Positions 58,546 to 62,983 of a stretch of 62,983 bases of DNA are shown one piece after another. The stretch is from an uncultured Oscillibacter sp. GTDB taxonomy: Bacteria > Bacillota > Clostridia > Oscillospirales > Oscillospiraceae. Every line of letters begins with the position of its first letter. Positions within the stretch are counted from its first letter, which is position 1. The stretch covers positions 1-62,983 of the forward strand of contig CAJUJW010000005.1 of NCBI GenBank assembly GCA_910586735.1, read 5' to 3'. Below the pieces are notes generated by a model, which saw only the letters and a program-made list of their open reading frames with translations, did not search any database and was not told where the DNA came from. The translations under genes were made by a program, and so were the position numbers.

Positions 58546-61500
58546 ATGAAAAAACGAATACTTTCAAGTTTATTGGCACTATGTATGGTGCTGGCCCTGC
58601 TGCCAGGGACAACTTTGGCGGCGTCAGTGATCTATTCGGGAACCTGCGGAGACGATATCTCCTGGACGCTAGATAATAGTGGAAAGCTGACGATCAGCGG
58701 TACAGGGAAAATGGATGACTTTCATAATGGAGCTCCATGGCACTCAGAGATAGTCAAGGAAGTTGTTATTGGCAATGGTGTAACCAGCATTGGGTTATCT
58801 GCATTTTCTGGATGTACCACTCTGACCAGCGTCACGATTCCAGACAGCATGAGAGAAATTGGGAGTGGGGCATTCTTGGCCTGCACAAGTTTAACCAGCA
58901 TCACGATTCCAGGCAATGTGACCAGTATTGGGGATTGGGCGTTCAACGGTTGCTCAAGTTTGACCGGCATCGCGATTCCAAATGGCGTTACTAGCATTAA
59001 AGATTTCACTTTCTATGATTGCTCAAGTCTAACCAGCGTCACGATTCCGAACAGCGTGACCAGTATTGAGTTCCAGGCATTCCATCACTGCTCAAGTTTG
59101 ACCAGCATTACAATTCCAGATAGCGTAACCAGCATTAGACGCCAAGCATTCTCAGACTGCTCAAGTCTGACCAGCATCACGATTCCAGACAGCGTGACCA
59201 GCATTGAGGAATACACCTTTGCTCGTTGCTCAAGTTTGACCAGCATCACAATACCGGACAGCGTGACCAGTATTGGAAACGAAGCATTCATAGAATGCTC
59301 AAGTTTGACCAGCATCACGATTCCAGACAGCGTGAGAGAGATTGGGGCTGCGGCATTCTTTAACTGCCAGAAGATCTCCGATGTCTACTATTCCGGTACA
59401 AACGCACAGTGGAAAGCAATTACAATCGCTCCAAGCAATGACCCCCTTACCACCGCTACCATTCACTTTTTAGGGGAGGAAGCCAAGAGCTATTCCTTGC
59501 GGTTTTATCCTGATGGCGGAACAGGAAACTTGCCGGAACCGGCATTTTACAAAGCCGGAGAAGTCATAACGTTGTCCGTTGCGCCTACCAGAGAAGGGTA
59601 TATATTTGCCGGATGGTCTGATGGGCAAAAAACGTATCAGCCTGGAGCACGGTTCACCATGCCGGAGAAAAATGTGACGTTGACGGCACAATGGACCCCG
59701 TATACTCCGCCTGTATACCCGATGCTTTCCTATGACTTGAAGGGCGGAACAGGGACACTCCCTGGGGCGACACCTTATGCTGCCGGAACAACAATAAAGA
59801 TTTCCGATGTCATTCCAATTCATGATGTTGTTTTTTTGGGATGGTATTGCGCTGACAGGCCGGATCAGGTTTATCTTCCCGGAGATTCGTTCACTATGCC
59901 CGACCACGATGTGGTCCTCGGCGCGGTATGGGGTGGCAGAATCCCGATCCTTGAGTATAATCTCAATGGGGGGACAGGGAAAAACATACCACGGCCTGAA
60001 AACAAGATACATGGCGAAATGGTCATTGTAACGATGTCTATTCCTGAGCTTGAAGGCTATCGCTTTATAGGCTGGTCTGATAAAAAGGAAGGCGGAACAA
60101 AACTATACTCGCCCGGCGATTTCTTTAATATGCCGAATATGGACACGGTTCTTTTCGCACAGTGGAAGAAGCTCTGCTCGTTGGGATTCGATCCAGATGG
60201 AGGAACGGGGTACTTGCCAGGGCCAGCGTTCTACGTAGAAGGTGAACTTGTAACACTGCCATCGGCACCTTCCAAAAATGGTCTTGCGTTTGCAGGGTGG
60301 TCTGATGGTCTGCATACATATCCGGCTGGAAGCCAGTTTTCAATGCCTGGAAATGATTTGATCTTAACGGCACAATGGAAAAAAACTTATGATGTTCAAA
60401 AAGCTATTGAGTATGCTAGGGGGCATTGGAATGATGGCTATGGTGCCTGTGCAAATTTCGTTTCTCGCTGTGTAATTGCGGGTGGCTTGGATATGAATGT
60501 AGAAAACGGCACGGGCGGATGTGCAAGAGCAATCTGTGCTGCCTCTGGTTTAGAGAAAGAAAATTTAATATTAAGGAAAGGCTATAATGACGCTTACCAT
60601 ATCTATAAAAGTGATAACCCATCTTTAGAGGCAGGTGATGTTGTCCTTGAATGGTGCGAAAGTTGCAATGTATCCCCGCATGTTTTAATTTGCGGTGGTT
60701 TTTCTTCTCGTGGTTTTGCCACTTTCTATTCTCATAATCCAGCGCTTAACAACTATGCAAATAAGCAATATTACGTATTTAACCGTCACCCACTGCATCC
60801 GGGGCATAATATGGGGGCGAAGGTGATTAGGCTTTCAACTTTATCAAAGGAGACTCGGCGACTAACTTCTACAACATTTAACGGTGCTTGCCCAATTGAA
60901 ATGACAGTTCGTGTTGGAAGTGAACTATTAGATAGCAGGACGATCTCAGAAGGTGTGATTTCCAAAAATGGAGCGGTTATGGAGGTTTCTGGAATAGGTC
61001 AGACGCGCAGAGTAAGCACTACTGTTCCAGCCCAGTATATTGAGAACAGCGAAGCGCAGGTAAGTCTTTATGGGACAGATACTGGCACCATGACTATGAC
61101 AATAACAGATTCCTTCAATGATGGAAGTAAAGAATCATATGTTTTTCAGAATGTATCTTTATCAAAGACAACGACAGGACATATCGAAATCATGCAGCCG
61201 GGATTGCTTATGCGTCTGGTGGTGGAGGATTCTACGACAGGAAAAGCTGATACGTGGACGGCACTGACTGGAGAAATACTCACAGCTCCAGATACTGAAA
61301 AGGCGCAACCGTCTACTCCGGTTATTCCAAGCACTTCTACAAGTTCGGGCTCTAATAGTTCCAGCGGTAGCGATGTTCCAGCGTACCAGATCAGTCTTCC
61401 TTCTAATATCATTGGAGGAAAACTTTCTGTTACTCCTTCCAGTGCCTCCTCAAGGCAGAAAGTCACCCTTACAGCTAGACCTGACTCAGGCTATCAGCTA

Positions 61501-62178
61501 AATAATCTAACTGTCACCGACAGTAAAGGCAACGAGTTGAAGCTGACAGACAAAGGCAATGGTAAATATACATTTACAATGCCTGCTTCCAAGGTAAATG
61601 TGGATGCGACCTTTGTCAAAATCGAGGCCCCCATTCAACCGGCTACTCCGGCCATCAGTTTCACAGATGTTGACCCTGGCGCATACTACTATGATGCCAT
61701 AGCCTGGGCTGTGGAGGAAGGCATCACTGTCGGCACCAGCGCCACCACGTTCAGCCCGGACGTACCCTGCACCCGCGCTCAGATTGTAACCTTCCTTTGG
61801 CGGACCGCTGGTTCCCCGGTGATGGGCGGGAACAACCCGTTTACGGATGTGGCCTCCGGCAGCTATTACTATGACGCTGTGCAGTGGGCGGTTGCCCAGG
61901 GCATCACCGCTGGCACCGGCGCGACCACGTTCAGTCCCGATGCGGCCTGCACCCGTGGTCAGACTGTGACTTTCCTATATCGCTATGAGAAGTCCCCGGC
62001 GGTCAGCGGCGGCAATGCGTTTACGGATATTGACACAGATGCGTATTACGCCAATGCGGTCCAGTGGGCAGTGAATAAGGGCGTTACCGCTGGCACCAGC
62101 GCCACCACGTTCAACCCGAATGGCGACTGCACCCGCGCTCAGATTGTGACCTTCCTTTACCGTGATAGAACAAATTAA
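58546..62178 (+). CDS. Very large LRR / cysteine-peptidase / SLH surface protein carried by the mobile element
   Basis: 1210 residues. Signal peptide (MKKRILSSLLALCMVLALLPGTTLAA); about nine BspA-type 23-residue LRRs (about 75-307, SITIPDSVTSI...AF..CSSLT). Four Listeria-Bacteroides/InlB-type repeats (about 315-613, YPDGGTG...GWSDG...FTMP...LTAQW) follow. Next is an amidase/CHAP-like domain (about 614-750) with Cys in ACANFVSRCV and His in SPHVLICGG. A Ser/Thr linker, a bacterial repeat domain (945-1025) and three SLH modules (1036-1209) complete it. AGGAGG precedes the ATG at 58546. It is likely a wall-bound adhesin with peptidase or wall-hydrolase activity; substrate unknown. Confidence 0.88.
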   Translation: MKKRILSSLLALCMVLALLPGTTLAASVIYSGTCGDDISWTLDNSGKLTISGTGKMDDFHNGAPWHSEIVKEVVIGNGVTSIGLSAFSGCTTLTSVTIPDSMREIGSGAFLACTSLTSITIPGNVTSIGDWAFNGCSSLTGIAIPNGVTSIKDFTFYDCSSLTSVTIPNSVTSIEFQAFHHCSSLTSITIPDSVTSIRRQAFSDCSSLTSITIPDSVTSIEEYTFARCSSLTSITIPDSVTSIGNEAFIECSSLTSITIPDSVREIGAAAFFNCQKISDVYYSGTNAQWKAITIAPSNDPLTTATIHFLGEEAKSYSLRFYPDGGTGNLPEPAFYKAGEVITLSVAPTREGYIFAGWSDGQKTYQPGARFTMPEKNVTLTAQWTPYTPPVYPMLSYDLKGGTGTLPGATPYAAGTTIKISDVIPIHDVVFLGWYCADRPDQVYLPGDSFTMPDHDVVLGAVWGGRIPILEYNLNGGTGKNIPRPENKIHGEMVIVTMSIPELEGYRFIGWSDKKEGGTKLYSPGDFFNMPNMDTVLFAQWKKLCSLGFDPDGGTGYLPGPAFYVEGELVTLPSAPSKNGLAFAGWSDGLHTYPAGSQFSMPGNDLILTAQWKKTYDVQKAIEYARGHWNDGYGACANFVSRCVIAGGLDMNVENGTGGCARAICAASGLEKENLILRKGYNDAYHIYKSDNPSLEAGDVVLEWCESCNVSPHVLICGGFSSRGFATFYSHNPALNNYANKQYYVFNRHPLHPGHNMGAKVIRLSTLSKETRRLTSTTFNGACPIEMTVRVGSELLDSRTISEGVISKNGAVMEVSGIGQTRRVSTTVPAQYIENSEAQVSLYGTDTGTMTMTITDSFNDGSKESYVFQNVSLSKTTTGHIEIMQPGLLMRLVVEDSTTGKADTWTALTGEILTAPDTEKAQPSTPVIPSTSTSSGSNSSSGSDVPAYQISLPSNIIGGKLSVTPSSASSRQKVTLTARPDSGYQLNNLTVTDSKGNELKLTDKGNGKYTFTMPASKVNVDATFVKIEAPIQPATPAISFTDVDPGAYYYDAIAWAVEEGITVGTSATTFSPDVPCTRAQIVTFLWRTAGSPVMGGNNPFTDVASGSYYYDAVQWAVAQGITAGTGATTFSPDAACTRGQTVTFLYRYEKSPAVSGGNAFTDIDTDAYYANAVQWAVNKGVTAGTSATTFNPNGDCTRAQIVTFLYRDRTN
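58770..59380 (+). repeat. Tandem 69-base repeats encoding the LRR array
   Basis: About nine units share the core AGTTTGACCAGCATCACGAT followed by TCCAGACAGCGTGACCAGCA. Later units are nearly identical at DNA level, so copy number can change by slippage or recombination. Confidence 0.85.
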
Positions 62179-62195
62179 ATCCCGCGCAAATTTCA

Positions 62196-62543
62196 GGAAT
62201 GGGCTGACCGTTTCGTGGTCAGCCCATTCCCGGCGGTATCGGACAACTTCCGGGGTACCGAAATCCATTCCGAGCGCCAGCGAGGAATGGCGCACTTCTA
62301 TACATGGTCTGCGACCATGTATCCGTGCGCTCTGCGAGGCGGTGTCCCCGACATCCGAATGTCGGGGACGTTTGCGTCGCTCCGCGACCTACAAGGGGCT
62401 ACACCCCTTGCGCCGCTTTGCGGCTATCCCTGCACCCCCGCTGAAACGTGACACCCGCTTCGCATCTGTTACGTTTCAGCGGGGCAAAATCGAACACTGT
62501 ACCCCTGACCGTTTACCGGACACACCCGGTAAGCGGTCTTTTT
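62196..62543. other. Hairpin-dense region, candidate oriT, with terminators
   Basis: Successive inverted repeats: 14 bp (62196-62209/62217-62230), 6 bp (62266/62284), 10 bp (62300-62309/62313-62322), 11 bp (62344-62354/62359-62369) and 14 bp (62436-62449/62471-62484). The last, at 62507-62519/62526-62538, is followed by TTTTT and looks like a terminator. The region is directly upstream of the mobilization genes, where origins of transfer of MobA/MobL systems are usually found. The nic site cannot be assigned by eye. Confidence 0.5.
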
Positions 62544-62568
62544 ATGTTCATCGAAGGAGGTAAACATC

Positions 62569-62862
62569 ATGAAAAAATCCCGAGAGCAGTTGGAGAAAGA
62601 ACGGGACGAGGCCATTGCCAAACGGGAGCAGTACCAGCACCAATGCCAGCGTTTGGAGAACCGTGTCCGCTACTACACCGAGGGCGAGAGGAAGAAGCGC
62701 AACCATCGGCTTATCGTCCGAGGGGCCGATGTGGAAAGTGTAGCTCCGGGGGTGCGCGGCATGAGCCAAAGCGAGTTTCGCACTTTAGTGGAGCAAATCT
62801 TTTCTCTGCCGGAAGTTGCCGCCCTGGTGAGCCGTACCACCGACCAGCAGGAGGGCGGATAA
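62569..62862 (+). CDS. DUF3847-like protein next to the relaxase
   Basis: 97 residues. A charged coiled coil (KSREQLEKERDEAIAKREQYQHQCQRLENRVRYYTEGERKKRNHRL pattern) is followed by VRGADVESVAP and a short C-terminal domain (FRTLVEQIFSLPEVAALV). This matches DUF3847 proteins found beside MobA/MobL on mobile elements of Bacillota. GGAGG precedes the ATG at 62569. It overlaps or abuts the relaxase start. It may be an accessory DNA-binding protein for oriT. Confidence 0.8.
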   Translation: MKKSREQLEKERDEAIAKREQYQHQCQRLENRVRYYTEGERKKRNHRLIVRGADVESVAPGVRGMSQSEFRTLVEQIFSLPEVAALVSRTTDQQEGG

Positions 62863-62983
62863 TTGGCCCTGTTCCATTTCCACGTCACCCAGGTCAAGCG
62901 GAGCGCGGGACAGTCCATTGTCACGTCCGCCGCCTACCGCGCTGGGGAGAAATTGTATAGCGAGTATTACGGCGAGGTCAGCG
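62863..62983 (+). CDS. MobA/MobL-family relaxase, N-terminus only (cut by window edge)
   Basis: A TTG start immediately after the previous stop opens LALFHFHVTQVKRSAGQSIV, then TSAAYRAGEKLYSEYYGEV. This is the N-terminal motif of MobA/MobL relaxases, which nick oriT and attach to the DNA through a Tyr. GAGGGCGG is just upstream. Only 40 codons are in the window, so domains further on cannot be judged. Confidence 0.85.
   Translation, partial: MALFHFHVTQVKRSAGQSIVTSAAYRAGEKLYSEYYGEVS

Larger units (their letters stand above)
55110..62983 (+). mobile_element. Mobilizable/integrative element, left part, continuing past the window
   Basis: From about 55110 the base composition drops and the gene types change to HTH regulators, ParB, a serine recombinase, a surface-protein cargo, a DUF3847-like protein and a MobA/MobL relaxase. 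The order HTH - short HTH - ParB - recombinase - mob resembles Clostridia conjugative or mobilizable elements. No att site or integrase of its own is visible in the window, so the left boundary is approximate. Confidence 0.7.

Noticed and set aside
58770..59380. CRISPR array
   Set aside because: The regular 69-base repeats are in frame, encode leucine-rich repeats and have no unique spacers.

Overview
The window looks like chromosome of a GC-rich anaerobic Bacillota, most likely the Oscillospiraceae (Flavonifractor/Intestinimonas/Lawsonibacter type). The evidence is a T-box leader, Spo0J/Noc-type ParB, DnaD and DnaI-like primosome genes, a four-subunit 2-oxoacid:ferredoxin oxidoreductase, SLH-domain surface proteins, AGGAGG ribosome binding sites and sigma-A type TTGACA/TATAAT promoters. 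This placement is an inference from gene content, not from a search.

Layout. 1-4650 is an accessory island: an MmeI-type restriction-modification polypeptide cut by the left edge, an AT-rich endonuclease/phosphatase-fold protein, an unknown partner, and a TnpV-like gene. 4757-13210 is a complete minus-strand arginine pathway from acetylglutamate to argininosuccinate (argG-argH-argC-argJ-membrane protein-argB-argD-argF), headed by a promoter overlapped by a textbook ARG box. 13319-20768 carries mnmE, a large SLH surface protein, pnp, rpsO and a small conserved protein. 20839-24256 is a GntR(YtrA)-ABC exporter operon with its own operator. 24393-31043 holds a small protein, an SDR reductase, tRNA-Val, ilvE and a VOR/KOR-type oxidoreductase operon with a divergent FadR-type regulator. 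ilvE and the oxidoreductase together suggest branched-chain amino acid fermentation.

31346-46103 includes a cstA operon, a Noc-like ParB, a VanW protein, a VTT membrane protein, the DnaI/DnaD primosome pair, a methionine gamma-lyase-family enzyme, a HAD phosphatase, tRNA-Ser, an RlmL-like methyltransferase and an NfeD/SPFH pair. 46216-55047 holds leuS, a DUF2500-like gene behind a T-box, putP, a TetR regulator, dapF and a dicarboxylate symporter. From about 55100 to the right edge the composition changes to a mobilizable or integrative element: two HTH proteins, ParB, a serine recombinase, a 1210-residue LRR/peptidase/SLH surface protein, a hairpin-dense oriT-like region, a DUF3847-like protein and the start of a MobA/MobL relaxase.

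The most notable hidden item is at 52489-52782: a 27-residue hydrophobic peptide gene with a sequestered ribosome binding site, faced by a convergent small RNA with a perfect consensus promoter and its own terminator. This is the layout of a type I toxin-antitoxin system, and I know of no annotation of it. The gaps also carry several families of dispersed structured repeats. One of them keeps a 15-17 bp hairpin although the apical bases differ between copies.
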